Positions 49,809 through 59,460 of a stretch of 64,000 nt of DNA are shown one piece after another (position 1 is the stretch's first letter; every line of letters begins with the position of its first letter). The stretch lies in the NCBI GenBank assembly GCA_017883205.1, contig JADGNZ010000031.1, positions 1 to 64,000 of the forward strand, given 5' to 3'. The notes under the pieces are model-generated. The model was not told the DNA's origin, ran no database searches, and worked only from the letters and a program-made list of their open reading frames with translations. The position numbers were made by a program, and so were the translations under genes. The DNA comes from Thermoanaerobaculia bacterium. Its GTDB lineage: Bacteria; Acidobacteriota; Thermoanaerobaculia; Gp7-AA8.

Positions 49809-50773
49809 AGCCGCGCTCCTTCGGACTGCTGCGCTCCCGGATCGACCGCGCGGACGAGATCGACGAACACGTCTTCGAGCGTAGAGCGAACGGGCGAAAG
49901 CTCGGTCAGCAAACCGCCGCCGGCGCGAAGCTTGTCGACGAGCGCGTTCAGATGCGTGACGTCATCGACGGTCAGGAGCATGTGGCCGTTGACCCGCTCC
50001 ACGCCTGCGCCACTCTCGCGGAACGAGGCGACGAGCGCATCATCGACGGGCGCGGCCGGAACCATCTTGTACTTCGCCGCGCGGCGCGTCAGCTCCTCGA
50101 TGCTTCCCGCAGCAGCGACTTTTCCGTTGCGGAGAACGGCCACGTGATTGCACGTCAGTTCGATCTCCGACAGCAAGTGCGAGTTCAGCAGCACCGCCGT
50201 TCCATTCGCCGCGGCCTCGGCCTGGAGAATGTCGCGGATCTCGCGGCGGCCGACAGGATCGACGCCGTCGGTCGGCTCGTCGAGCAGGAGCACGTGTGGC
50301 GAGTGCAGGAGGGCGATGGCCAGGCCGAGGCGCTGCGTCATCCCTTTCGAGTACTTCTTGACGCGGACGTCGATCCACTGCGCGATCCGCAGTTTTTCGA
50401 GCAACTCCAGCGAACGGCGTTTGATCGTGACGTCGTCGAGGCCGGACATCTTTCCGAAGATCCCCAGCGCCTGACGTGCGGTCAGATAGCCGGGGATTTT
50501 GTGGCCCTCGGGCAGATAACCGACGCGGCGGCGGCTCTCCGGATTGCCAGCCGGCAGGCCGTTGATGCGGGCTTCGCCGGCCGTGGGACGCGTGAGGTCG
50601 AGCAGAATCTTGACGGCGGTCGTTTTTCCGGCGCCGTTCGGTCCCAGAAGGCCGAAAAGCTCCCCTTCACGGACGGTGAAGTCGATGCCGTCCAAAGCGG
50701 TGATCCGCGAACGGCCGACCGCCGACCGGTATTGCTTCTTGAGGCCTGATACCTCGATGACGGTCTGAGTCAT
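49805..50773 (-). CDS. ABC transporter ATP-binding protein
   Basis: The product has 322 residues. Walker A GLLGPNGAGKTTAVKILL, Q-loop area VGYLPEGHKIPGYL, signature YSKGMTQRLGLAIALLHSP, Walker B VLLLDEPTDGVDP and switch His LLNSHLLSEIE are intact. The C-terminal 90 residues form a regulatory domain with VRSTLEDVFVDLV, typical for ABC-2 exporters (CcmA/YhaQ group). Operon with the permease and the secreted protein at 47979. Confidence 0.95.
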   Translation of the reverse strand: MTQTVIEVSGLKKQYRSAVGRSRITALDGIDFTVREGELFGLLGPNGAGKTTAVKILLDLTRPTAGEARINGLPAGNPESRRRVGYLPEGHKIPGYLTARQALGIFGKMSGLDDVTIKRRSLELLEKLRIAQWIDVRVKKYSKGMTQRLGLAIALLHSPHVLLLDEPTDGVDPVGRREIRDILQAEAAANGTAVLLNSHLLSEIELTCNHVAVLRNGKVAAAGSIEELTRRAAKYKMVPAAPVDDALVASFRESGAGVERVNGHMLLTVDDVTHLNALVDKLRAGGGLLTELSPVRSTLEDVFVDLVRAVDPGAQQSEGARL

Positions 50774-50860
50774 GGTGAGGTCTTACGGGTTAACGTCGTC
50801 TGGGTTGCGCAGAATGCCGCCGTTTTCGGATGGGTTCTATATGATCGTCCGCTCGTAACC

Positions 50861-53800
50861 ATGCACGACCACGCAGTATTTTTTGACCCCAGTCACCGCC
50901 GCTGGTGGTGGATCAAGCGTATCGGGACGCTCCTAGGCCTGATGGCTGTGGTCACGGTGAGCTTCTGGCTCGTCAGTCTCTTCACCGTCCCGCTGTTGCC
51001 GGGTTTCCGCGGAATTACGGAAGACATCAAGAGAGGTGTGCGCCTTCCGGCGCACCGCCAGGCTCGAGCGCAGTACCTTCAAAAGAGTGCACGAGAGCGT
51101 CTTCTCTCGCTCGTCCGTCAGGATCGAAAGAATCAGCTCGCGCGTGAGGCCAAAGGGCCCGTTCGCGCGATCGAGACAGGCAAGCCGATCGTGGCCGCCT
51201 TCTACGCTCCGTGGCAGGAAACCGGCCTTCACTCGCTGGATGCCAATGCCAGCCGGATGACGCACCTGCTGCCCGTCTGGGTCCACCTCCGCGCCGATGC
51301 CCAAGGCCTCGATTTTCATGACTGGGATCCCTTACTGACGCCACACAACCTCGAGGTACTCAAGAAGGCGCGAGAGAACAACCTGAACATCGTCCCTGTC
51401 TTCAGCAACGCCGAGGTTTCCGCAAATGGCTCGGGAGAGTTCGATCCCAAGCGCGTTCATCTGTTTCTGAACGATCCGGCAATCCAGGCGAAGACGATCC
51501 TCGATCTCAAGCGTTGGTGCGTGACGATGCGCTTCCAGGGCATCAACGTCGACTTCGAGAATCTGGACGCCGCCGACTATCCGCTTCTCATCCCGTTTCT
51601 CAAGCGGATGAAGACATCGTTCGCGCAGAAAGGTCTGCTCGTAAGCATCGATCTCGAAGCCAGGAAAGAAGCAACGGACAACCTCGATTGGCGCGCGGCG
51701 GCGTCAATTTGCGATTTCGTCGTCGTCATGGCCTACGACGAGCATTCGGAGAACAGCCCGCCCGGACCGATCGCTTCGATCTCGTGGTATCGCGGCGTCG
51801 TTTCGAGCGCGGTGCAGAGTATTCCGCGCGAGAAGCTCGTCATCGGCATCGCCAACTATTCCTACGACTGGATGGAAGGGCGGGAGTGGGCCGAGCCATT
51901 GACGTACCAGGGCGCTCTTGTCATGGCCCACGACTACAGGCAGGAAGAGAAGCCGGAAGACATCGTCGATTTCGATGAGACCGCACTCAATCCTACATTT
52001 CGCTACAAGGACGACGACGGGAAAGAGCACGAAGTCTGGATGCTCGATGCGGTCACTGCCGCGAACCAATGGCTGATCGGACAGAACTACGGCGTCCGCG
52101 GGTTGGCAATCTGGGTTCTCGGATCGACCGACCCGTCAATCTGGAAGTTCATCGACCGCGATCACCTGAATGATCCGGTCAACATGAAGGCGCTGAGCGA
52201 GCCCGATTTCCCGTACGACGTCGAGTTCGTCGGCGAGGGCGAGATTGCGCACGTCGACAAATTGCCGACCAAGGGCTCGCGCTCACTGGAGATCGATCCC
52301 CAAACGGGACTAGCTCTCGACGAGGACTATCACAAATTTCCAACCTCCTACGTGATCAGCCGGACCGGATACAAACCGAAGATGATCGCGCTGACGATCG
52401 ACGATGGGCCCTCCAGCCCGTACACATCCGAAATCCTCGATGAGTTGAAAGCGCTTCACGTTCCGGCGACATTCTTTCTGATTGGTCAGAACGCCGAGCG
52501 TTATCCCAGTCTGGTCCGGCGCATCTGGAACGAAGGACACGAGATCGGGAACCACTCCTACACACATCCCAACATCGGGGTGATCCCACCTCAGGAAGCT
52601 CGCCTCGAGTTGAACGCGACTCAGCGCGTCTTTCAGAGCCTTCTTCACCGATCAACGCTGCTCTTTCGCCCGCCGTACAACGCAGACGCAGAGCCGACTT
52701 CGGCCATGGAAGTCATACCGATCAAGATGGCCTCGGAGCTCAACTACATCACCGTCCTCGAGTTCATCGACACGCAAGATTGGAACACCGAAGAGCTGAT
52801 GCCGGACGGAACGATTCATCGTCGTAAAGCGGAAGACATGTGGCAGACCGCCTGGGCCCAACTGGACGGAGGAGAGCACGGCAGCTGCATCCTCCTGCAT
52901 GATGGCGGCGGCGACCGCACCGAGACCGTGAGGCTGATCCCGATCCTCGTGCGCGAGCTCCACAAACGAGGCTACACATTCGTTCCGGTCTCGGCGCTCA
53001 TCGACTCGACCCGCGACAAAGTGAACCCTCCGGTGAATCCGGGCGACACGCTGATGGCTGCAAACGACCGGATCGTGTTCGAGGTCATCTACCTCTTCGA
53101 GCTCTTTCTTGGCGTTGCCTTCATCACGGCAATCATTCTGGGTACCGCGCGCATCGTTTTCGTGACCATTCTCGCGTTGGTCGCGAAGTTGCGCGAACGT
53201 CACCGCCGGTTCGACGAAGCAGTCAGGCCCACTATCAGCGTCGTCATCGCCGCGTTCAATGAAGCAACCGTGATTGCGCGAACCATTCAGGCGGTGCTCG
53301 AGAACAACTACGCGCCGCTCGAAATCATCGTCGTCGATGATGGCTCAACCGATGGCACCGCGGACGAAGTGCGCTCGAACTTCGGCGATTCGGTCACGCT
53401 GCTCGTACAACCGAACGGCGGCAAAGCGTCCGCGCTCAACCTCGGCATCGCCATGGCCACCGGCGAGATCATCATCGCGCTCGACGCCGACACACTCTTT
53501 GCCCGCGACACGATCGAAAAACTTGTCCGGCATTTTGCCGATCCGCTCGTTGGCGCTGTTGCCGGCAACGTCAAAGTCGGCAACCGCGTGAATCCGCTGA
53601 CGCACTGGCAGTCGATCGAGTACGTGACGAGCCAGAATCTCGACCGCCGGGCGTACGCGATCATCAACTCCGTGACCGTCGTTCCCGGAGCTGTCGGAGC
53701 GTGGCGGCGCGAGGCCATCCTGCAGGCGGGCGGTTACTCGACCGACACAATGGCTGAGGATATGGACCTCACCTGGCGCATCCGGCGCATCGGCTGGCGC

Positions 53801-54394
53801 ATCGAGACGGAATCCGCAGCGGTCGGATATACCGAGGCTCCCGATAGCTTCCGAGCGCTTTTCAAGCAGCGGTTCCGCTGGGCCTTCGGCACGCTGCAAT
53901 CGCTCTGGAAGCATCGGCGCGCAATCGGCCGCTATGGCTGGTTTGGCCGCGTGATGCTGCCTGCGCTATGGCTTTTCCAAGTCGCATTCCAGGTACTCTC
54001 GCCGCTGATCGATCTGCAGATTCTCTGGTCGATCGCCGCCGTAGTGCGGGCCTGGATGCGCGGACGTCTCGCCGGAGACTGGCAGCCGCTGCCGGGCGCA
54101 CTTTCGTCGCTCTACCTCATCGGCTTTATGTACGCGTTTTTCTTCGTGATGGAGTTGATCGGGTCGCTGATCGCATACAAACTCGATCGCGAAGATCCAA
54201 AGGTCCTGATCTGGCTGTTCTGGCAGCGCTTTCTCTATCGTCAGTTGATGTACGCCGTCGTTCTCAAGTCGATCAAGACCGCGGTCTCCGGCATGCGCAC
54301 CGGCTGGGGCAAGCTGGAGCGGAAGGGAACGGTCGAGATGCACGGCCAGGTGATCGCCGAGCCGGCGGAACTGCAGGTTGGCGAGGCGCAGTAA
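50861..54394 (+). CDS. Membrane glycosyltransferase with GH18-like and polysaccharide deacetylase domains
   Basis: The product has 1177 residues. One membrane helix near residues 19-41; a GH18-type glycoside hydrolase domain (about 95-460) with catalytic line GINVDFENLDAADYPLLIPF (DxE near 229-231) and YSYDWMEGREWAEPL; a NodB polysaccharide deacetylase (about 500-700) with MIALTIDDGPSSPYTSEILD, GHEIGNHSYTHP and FRPPYNAD; a membrane segment; then a GT2 synthase (from about 785) with ISVVIAAFNEATVIART, IIVVDDGSTDGTAD, IIALDADTLFA, MAEDMDLTWR and QRFRW (near 1003), and membrane segments at the end. One polypeptide could make, deacetylate and trim a surface polysaccharide. Confidence 0.93.
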   Translation: MHDHAVFFDPSHRRWWWIKRIGTLLGLMAVVTVSFWLVSLFTVPLLPGFRGITEDIKRGVRLPAHRQARAQYLQKSARERLLSLVRQDRKNQLAREAKGPVRAIETGKPIVAAFYAPWQETGLHSLDANASRMTHLLPVWVHLRADAQGLDFHDWDPLLTPHNLEVLKKARENNLNIVPVFSNAEVSANGSGEFDPKRVHLFLNDPAIQAKTILDLKRWCVTMRFQGINVDFENLDAADYPLLIPFLKRMKTSFAQKGLLVSIDLEARKEATDNLDWRAAASICDFVVVMAYDEHSENSPPGPIASISWYRGVVSSAVQSIPREKLVIGIANYSYDWMEGREWAEPLTYQGALVMAHDYRQEEKPEDIVDFDETALNPTFRYKDDDGKEHEVWMLDAVTAANQWLIGQNYGVRGLAIWVLGSTDPSIWKFIDRDHLNDPVNMKALSEPDFPYDVEFVGEGEIAHVDKLPTKGSRSLEIDPQTGLALDEDYHKFPTSYVISRTGYKPKMIALTIDDGPSSPYTSEILDELKALHVPATFFLIGQNAERYPSLVRRIWNEGHEIGNHSYTHPNIGVIPPQEARLELNATQRVFQSLLHRSTLLFRPPYNADAEPTSAMEVIPIKMASELNYITVLEFIDTQDWNTEELMPDGTIHRRKAEDMWQTAWAQLDGGEHGSCILLHDGGGDRTETVRLIPILVRELHKRGYTFVPVSALIDSTRDKVNPPVNPGDTLMAANDRIVFEVIYLFELFLGVAFITAIILGTARIVFVTILALVAKLRERHRRFDEAVRPTISVVIAAFNEATVIARTIQAVLENNYAPLEIIVVDDGSTDGTADEVRSNFGDSVTLLVQPNGGKASALNLGIAMATGEIIIALDADTLFARDTIEKLVRHFADPLVGAVAGNVKVGNRVNPLTHWQSIEYVTSQNLDRRAYAIINSVTVVPGAVGAWRREAILQAGGYSTDTMAEDMDLTWRIRRIGWRIETESAAVGYTEAPDSFRALFKQRFRWAFGTLQSLWKHRRAIGRYGWFGRVMLPALWLFQVAFQVLSPLIDLQILWSIAAVVRAWMRGRLAGDWQPLPGALSSLYLIGFMYAFFFVMELIGSLIAYKLDREDPKVLIWLFWQRFLYRQLMYAVVLKSIKTAVSGMRTGWGKLERKGTVEMHGQVIAEPAELQVGEAQ

Positions 54395-54397
54395 CCG

Positions 54398-54664
54398 CTA
54401 CAACTTCACCGCGGTCGCGAGCAGGCTTGTGCGCTGATTCCACTGGAACTGACTCTGCACGAGCTGCATCCCGATGAGGCCCGTCGCGCCCAGAGCGTGG
54501 GCTTTGTGCTTCAGTTCTGCCACGCAGTCGTCGAAGGAGTGGTCGTTGACGCCCTCGACGCTCGCGTAGACGACGCCGAGCTCGGTTGCTCCGGTCGGAA
54601 GGGCAGGCAGCGTGCTCACGTGCATCTCGATCTGCGGCTGCGCCGCGTGTGTGGGATGGGACAT
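54398..54664 (-). CDS. YbjQ/UPF0145-like small protein
   Basis: The product has 88 residues. The pattern ELGVVYASVEGVNDHSFDD, AELKHKAHALGATGLIGMQL and SLLATAVKL recalls YbjQ/UPF0145 (heavy-metal-binding-like) domains, where A-x-x-LGA-x-(A/G)-(I/V)-(I/V)G-(V/M) is fixed. It is shorter than the family and convergent with the preceding gene. Role unknown. Confidence 0.5.
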   Translation of the reverse strand: MSHPTHAAQPQIEMHVSTLPALPTGATELGVVYASVEGVNDHSFDDCVAELKHKAHALGATGLIGMQLVQSQFQWNQRTSLLATAVKL

Positions 54665-54706
54665 GGCCTCTCCAATGCGCGTTGTGTACGAACCAGGGAA
54701 TCGACG

Positions 54707-55492
54707 TCAGTTGCCTTTGTCCACGTCGTCAAACACCACCAGCGTCTTCTCGAACGCCTCAGCGCTGATGGCGACGGGACCGCGGAACGGATGGCTCAGG
54801 ATCAGGCAACTGTAGAGCAATAAACCGATGAGCGCCGCCATCAGGCCCGCCACGATCATGTGCGGCACCGGGCGCTCCATGTAGATCATGAAACTCATGG
54901 AGATGATGGCAAAGGCGCCGCCCAGGATTGCGAACCACATCACCGTGGGCACCGACTCGTTCGCCTGAATGTTGCGCTTGTTCCGTTCGTTCGTCACTGC
55001 GCCGATCGACTGCATGAGCATCGTGCAGATGAACGGATAGTCCTTCTTGATCTGGCCGCTGATCGTGCCGTCGCCGAATGCGCGAAACATGTTGCCGATC
55101 GCCCTGCGCGCCTTGGAGCTACCTTTTCCGGTGCTGGCCTGCGTCGCCCATTCATCCTCGATGACCTGATGAACGTACTCGCGCGAGATCTCGCGCATGC
55201 GGTCGCCAGCTTCTTTTGGCAGCGCAACCGTCGCGCGGTACAGCGGCACGAGCGTCGCCGCCTCGGTGGCCGCGGTGCTCTTGGCCGCGTCGTAGGACTC
55301 CCACACGGCCACGACCATGAACCCGAGCAGCACGGCGAAGAGCACGCCGGCGTTCAGGAAGATCGGTACGAGCACATCGTTGTGACCTTCCTGAACCTTC
55401 CCGTGCAGGATTCTGCGGCTGATCAACACACCGGCGACGGCGTAGGCCGCTGGTCCGGCAATCATCAGCACTCCCAGCAATGCGTAGTTCAT
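54707..55492 (-). CDS. DUF4239-type (bestrophin-like) membrane protein
   Basis: The product has 261 residues with four hydrophobic segments (LLGVLMIAGPAAYAVAGVLI, NAGVLFAVLLGFMVVAVW, VMWFAILGGAFAIISMSFM, HMIVAGLMAALIGLLLYSCL). The motif LGFMVVAVWESYDAAKS followed by EAATLVPLYR is characteristic of DUF4239, whose members look like bestrophin channels. No neighbour suggests a role. Confidence 0.75.
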   Translation of the reverse strand: MNYALLGVLMIAGPAAYAVAGVLISRRILHGKVQEGHNDVLVPIFLNAGVLFAVLLGFMVVAVWESYDAAKSTAATEAATLVPLYRATVALPKEAGDRMREISREYVHQVIEDEWATQASTGKGSSKARRAIGNMFRAFGDGTISGQIKKDYPFICTMLMQSIGAVTNERNKRNIQANESVPTVMWFAILGGAFAIISMSFMIYMERPVPHMIVAGLMAALIGLLLYSCLILSHPFRGPVAISAEAFEKTLVVFDDVDKGN

Positions 55493-55654
55493 CGGCTCTC
55501 TCCGACCGTGATTTTGGGAGGTCGGATCATAACCTGAACGATGATCGAACCAGCTCTCCGTCCCCTTGCTGGCAGTGCGTCAGTCCGGCGGGAAAGGACG
55601 TCGAGATGGTTCGTCGCGCCGGCACAGCAGCAGGTTCGCGACGAGCAGTAACCG

Positions 55655-56269
55655 CTACGCTATCCGCTTCTCCACCGCGTCCCAATCGACGTTCGCCAGA
55701 AACGCCTCGATGTACTTCGGGCGGTCCGCTGGCTTGTAGTCGAGCAGGTAAGCGTGCTCCCAGACGTCCATCACGAGCAGCGGGATGAAACCGGCGACGT
55801 TGCCGTTCTCATGCAGCTCGATCCAGTGATTCGAAACCCGCCCTGCGGTTGGATCGAGATACGTGACGGCCCAGCCGACGCCGCGCATTTTGCCGACGCT
55901 CACGAAGTCGGTCTTCCAGATCTCGAAGCTGGGGAAACTCCGTTCGATTGCAGCGCGAAACTTACTGCCCCGAGGAACGTCGCCACCGGCATTACGCTTC
56001 ATGTTCCCGAAGTAATACTCGTGCAAGACCATCCCGTTGTATTCGAAGCCGAGGCGCCGCGTCAGCTCTGAATAGGCAGGCATCTCCTCTTTGTCGACGC
56101 GGCCATCCTCGAGAATGGACGCGATCTTCTCGCTGAGGAGGTTGGTGTTCGTCACGTAGCCCTCGTAGAGCTTGAAGTGCATCTCAAGAGTCTTGTCCGA
56201 GATGCCGGTCAGTCCCGAGAGGTTGAAGGTTTTCGGCTTGTAGGATTGGGTTAGTGTCAGCGTTTCCAT
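55655..56269 (-). CDS. sodB: Superoxide dismutase, Fe/Mn type
   Basis: The enzyme converts superoxide to oxygen and hydrogen peroxide. The product has 204 residues. The ligands are His of LEMHFKLYEGYV, His of VLHEYYFGN, and Asp and His of MDVWEHAYLLDYKPADRP. No signal peptide. The N-terminal third is unusual (TLTQSYKPKTFNLSGLTG), and the GGxxNH pattern of typical enzymes is altered around NHWIELHENG, so activity with Fe or Mn cannot be predicted. It lies in a minus-strand run. Confidence 0.9.
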   Translation of the reverse strand: METLTLTQSYKPKTFNLSGLTGISDKTLEMHFKLYEGYVTNTNLLSEKIASILEDGRVDKEEMPAYSELTRRLGFEYNGMVLHEYYFGNMKRNAGGDVPRGSKFRAAIERSFPSFEIWKTDFVSVGKMRGVGWAVTYLDPTAGRVSNHWIELHENGNVAGFIPLLVMDVWEHAYLLDYKPADRPKYIEAFLANVDWDAVEKRIA

Positions 56270-56360
56270 GACCTGCGACAGTGCACTAATCGTGCGCGTT
56301 TCTGAGGCAGAGACCGCCTTCGAGGACGATTCGCATGAGTCTGCCCGGTTCGACGGAACG

Positions 56361-57638
56361 CTAGGAGCAGCAGCGGAACGTCGCGTAGACGTACGGGTAT
56401 GCAGGCCGATACCAGTTCCGGAAGCTGCGGCGAATGAGCTCCGGCGCCGTGGCAGGGGACGCCCCTTTCAGCACATAGTGCTTCCCGTCGAAAAAGTCCG
56501 CCGAGTACACCGGATATGACGAGATCGGCTCGAAACCGGGGAAGGGCTCGAAGAGCGTCGACGTCCATTCCCAGCCGTTGCCGGCGAGATCGTGTACGCC
56601 CCACGCGCTAACGCCGTCGGGATAGGAGCCGATGGGCACGGGATCCCAGTTCGCGTATCCGAAGTTTCCGCGGCTTGCGTCCGGCAGCGCCTCGCCCCAC
56701 GGGAACGAGCGCTCCTCGCCGGTCGGTGTCCCGAACGCAGCACGGTGATACTCGGCCTCGGTCGGTAGACGTTTGCCACGCCAGGCCGTGTATGCACTCG
56801 CTTCTTCGTACGTCACATACACCGGGCAATCGAGAGGGAGCGGCGTCAGATCGAACATTCCCCGCCAGTACCACTCACCCCCGCGTTTCAGCCAGAAGTG
56901 CGGCCCCTCGGCGCCGGTAGCGCGGACGAACTCCAGGTAGTCGCGATTGGTGACGTCGTGGCGATCGATGGCGAATTCGCCCACGGCGACTCGCAACTGC
57001 GGGATCTCGTTGTCCCACCCGAACTCGGTCCCGGAAGCTCCGAGCGTTGCCTCTCCGGCAGGGATGCGAACCATGTCCTTGACCAAGGGCGATGAAGTCG
57101 GCGGCGTTCTGCCGCCACGCAGCGGAGCGATCGCGTTCTTTCGCTCGTAGGGCAGCTCGTGGAAGATGTAGAGCAGGGTCTCCTGGTGCATGAGCTCGTG
57201 CTCGAGGATCGTGAACGCGGCCTCCGCATTCCGCCGCTGCGGCACGAGACCGTCATCGATCGGTCCATCGCACAGGGCCCGGATGATCTGGTCCTCTGCG
57301 TTCCCGGCAAAGCGTTGAACGTCGCCGCGCGTCGGCCAGAAATCGGTCGGCGTCTTCGCGGCTTCTTCGTTTTCCGGGTCGATGCCGCGTGCGAACAACG
57401 TCTCCAATTCGGTGTCGAGGCCTTCGCGCTTCAGCGCCAGCTTGATCAGCGTGTTGACGGCGAACGCCGGAAGATGTCCTTCGTAAAAAACGATCGGATT
57501 GCGCAGGCGAATCGGCCGGTCGTAGTACGCCTCTTCCGTTGGGATGGTGAAGAGGGCGCGCGTCACCTTGCGGCTTTCGCGATACCACTCGATGAGCCGG
57601 TCGCGGCTCAATCCGTCCTGAAACGCGGGGTGTCGCAT
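56361..57638 (-). CDS. egtB: EgtB-like protein (DinB-like plus FGE-sulfatase domain)
   Basis: The product has 425 residues. The N-terminal DinB-like half has VFYEGHLPAFAVNTLI and the iron-binding HELMHQETLLYIFHELPY (HxxxHxE). The C-terminal FGE-sulfatase half has GASGTEFGWDNEIP, YLEFVRATG, KRLPTEAEYHRAAFGTPTGE, WGVHDLAGNGWEWTST and SFRNWYRPAYPYVYATFRCC. The arrangement is that of iron-dependent sulfoxide synthases for ergothioneine/ovothiol. No egtD lies in the window, so the product is not fixed. Confidence 0.85.
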   Translation of the reverse strand: MRHPAFQDGLSRDRLIEWYRESRKVTRALFTIPTEEAYYDRPIRLRNPIVFYEGHLPAFAVNTLIKLALKREGLDTELETLFARGIDPENEEAAKTPTDFWPTRGDVQRFAGNAEDQIIRALCDGPIDDGLVPQRRNAEAAFTILEHELMHQETLLYIFHELPYERKNAIAPLRGGRTPPTSSPLVKDMVRIPAGEATLGASGTEFGWDNEIPQLRVAVGEFAIDRHDVTNRDYLEFVRATGAEGPHFWLKRGGEWYWRGMFDLTPLPLDCPVYVTYEEASAYTAWRGKRLPTEAEYHRAAFGTPTGEERSFPWGEALPDASRGNFGYANWDPVPIGSYPDGVSAWGVHDLAGNGWEWTSTLFEPFPGFEPISSYPVYSADFFDGKHYVLKGASPATAPELIRRSFRNWYRPAYPYVYATFRCCS

Positions 57639-57658
57639 ATGCGAATTGTAGTCTGCGC

Positions 57659-58408
57659 TCAGACCGCCGCCGCCTCTCCGACCGGCACCTCGATCACGCG
57701 GAACGGCGGCCTGCTTCCATCGTTAGCGGCCAGCAGCGGCATGGCTACGTTGTAGACAGGCACGTTCCCCTTGGTGCGCCCTTCCAAGAACCCGCGGTGC
57801 GCGTGGCCGTGGAAGACGGCGTTGCAGCGATAGCGGTCAATCGGCTCTTCCAGACGCGACGAGCCGAGAAACGGATAGAGCTCCTCCGGCTCGCCAACGA
57901 CCGTGGCGTGGATCGGTGCGTAGTGAATCACGGCGATCTTCTGTGGGGTCCTGAGCTTGGCCAGGGCCTGCTCCAGTTTGAGAGCCTCTTCGATGGTTTC
58001 GTGAACGAATTTCTTGATGATGTCCTCGCCCCAGGCGCCGAGCTGCCGCCTTCCGAAGCCGCCTCCAAAACCTTTCACGCCGGCGAAGCCCACACCCTCG
58101 ATTTCGTGCGAGTCGCCATCCAGCATGGTCACTCCGGCGTCGATCATGATTCTGACAACGTCATCCTGTTTCCCTGATTCAAAGTCGTGGTTGCCGAGGA
58201 TGCCGATGACCGGAATCCGCAGCGACGCGGTGATCTCTTTCGCCAGAACCTTTGCTTCCTCGACCAGTCCGTAATCGGTCAGGTCGCCGCAAAGAAGGAG
58301 AACGTCGGCCTGCTCGGTCGCAGCAGCAAAGAGGGCGTGCAAGCTGCCCTGTCCCGTCTTCTTGACGTGAAGGTCCGCGACCGCGGCGATGCGAAGCGTC
58401 TCTTTCAT
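57659..58408 (-). CDS. Calcineurin-like metallophosphoesterase
   Basis: The product has 249 residues from ATG 58408, overlapping the stop of the upstream gene by four bases (ATGA). The metal ligands appear in order: AVADLHVKK, LLCGDLTDYG, ILGNHDFESG, VIHYAPIHATV and VFHGHAHRG. No signal peptide, so it works in the cytosol. Coupled to the nucleotidyltransferase gene, it may act on its product. Confidence 0.88.
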   Translation of the reverse strand: MKETLRIAAVADLHVKKTGQGSLHALFAAATEQADVLLLCGDLTDYGLVEEAKVLAKEITASLRIPVIGILGNHDFESGKQDDVVRIMIDAGVTMLDGDSHEIEGVGFAGVKGFGGGFGRRQLGAWGEDIIKKFVHETIEEALKLEQALAKLRTPQKIAVIHYAPIHATVVGEPEELYPFLGSSRLEEPIDRYRCNAVFHGHAHRGFLEGRTKGNVPVYNVAMPLLAANDGSRPPFRVIEVPVGEAAAV

Positions 58409-59223
58409 TTGCTGCCATCCACTTCGATTCCGGCGGTCCATTGCGCGATTTCTTCCGCCGACATGTTGCCAACCGGCCGCAGCCGTCCGTCTTTGTAGCC
58501 CCACTGGTTGATGTCGGGGAGGTATTGCTGGCGCGAGAGGATCGTGCCGTAGCAGATCTTCTCGGATGCATCCGGCCGGCTCGTTTCGTCCGCGACGCGC
58601 CCGCTCAACTCCGTCATCACCCACGCCGGAATCCGCGAGCGCTCCGACGGATAGCTGAACCCGAAGAGAACAAGATGGGCATACAGCGCGCGCCAGTGCC
58701 TTCCGTAGCGATCGAGCAGACGGCGCCAGTCGAGCCGGTCGCCGGTGGCGAGGAGGACGTGCGCGACATCCGCACCATCGAAGCGCTCCCGCTCCATGAT
58801 CAGACCCTTTGACCAGATCATTTCTTCGGCGGGGATCAGCTTTACATCGACTCCGAACACTTCGTCATCGACGGCGAAGTCGAACCAGAGCTCGTCGACG
58901 ACGGCAACGCCATTGCCGGCGCTGAAGATCAGATCGATGAAGTCGTCTCCCTTGATCGCCTTTCCCAGCCAGTGCGGAAAGTTGAGCTCCGACTTGTATC
59001 CGGCCGCTTCGAAGACTTTCTTTGCCTTCGGGAAATCTTCGCGCCGGAGAAAGACGTCGAAGTCTTTGGTATGACGCTCGATCCCCGTATAGCGCGCGAA
59101 CGCATACGCCCCGCCCACGAGAAACGGCACGCTGCCGTCACTCATAAGCCGCATCGACTCGATGTAGAAATCCCTGGTTTCCGGGGCAAGGAACGTGTCC
59201 GGCGCGGTTTCGGTGATGGTCAT
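58405..59223 (-). CDS. Nucleotidyltransferase-like protein
   Basis: The product has 272 residues from ATG 59223. VPFLVGGAYAFARYTGIERH then TKDFDVFLRRED (about residues 35-62) is a nucleotidyltransferase (DxD) signature of the NTP_transf_5 type. FDFAVDDEVFGVDVKLIPAE gives the third catalytic acid. It lacks a known partner domain and is coupled to the phosphoesterase 57659-58408. Array C starts about 240 bp upstream of its ATG, in the same kind of position as the other arrays. Confidence 0.75.
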   Translation of the reverse strand: MTITETAPDTFLAPETRDFYIESMRLMSDGSVPFLVGGAYAFARYTGIERHTKDFDVFLRREDFPKAKKVFEAAGYKSELNFPHWLGKAIKGDDFIDLIFSAGNGVAVVDELWFDFAVDDEVFGVDVKLIPAEEMIWSKGLIMERERFDGADVAHVLLATGDRLDWRRLLDRYGRHWRALYAHLVLFGFSYPSERSRIPAWVMTELSGRVADETSRPDASEKICYGTILSRQQYLPDINQWGYKDGRLRPVGNMSAEEIAQWTAGIEVDGSK

Positions 59224-59460
59224 TGCAGAGCCGGAAAAGTGCACGGGGCGTGCCGGGGAAGGGCATCTCTCCCTCCGCCACAAACCGGAAGTGTCGTCCT
59301 GAGCGAGGGGAACGGCACGCGTGCCGATGAGGAGCGAATGACCCCATCTGTCATTCCGAGAGGGCGGGGCGGCGGGTGGGCGAGGAATCCCCTGCCGAAG
59401 ATCGAGGCCCGCTCCGTCGGCGGGGATGGAATCTGCGCTTCGGTTCAGCTCAACGCACCC

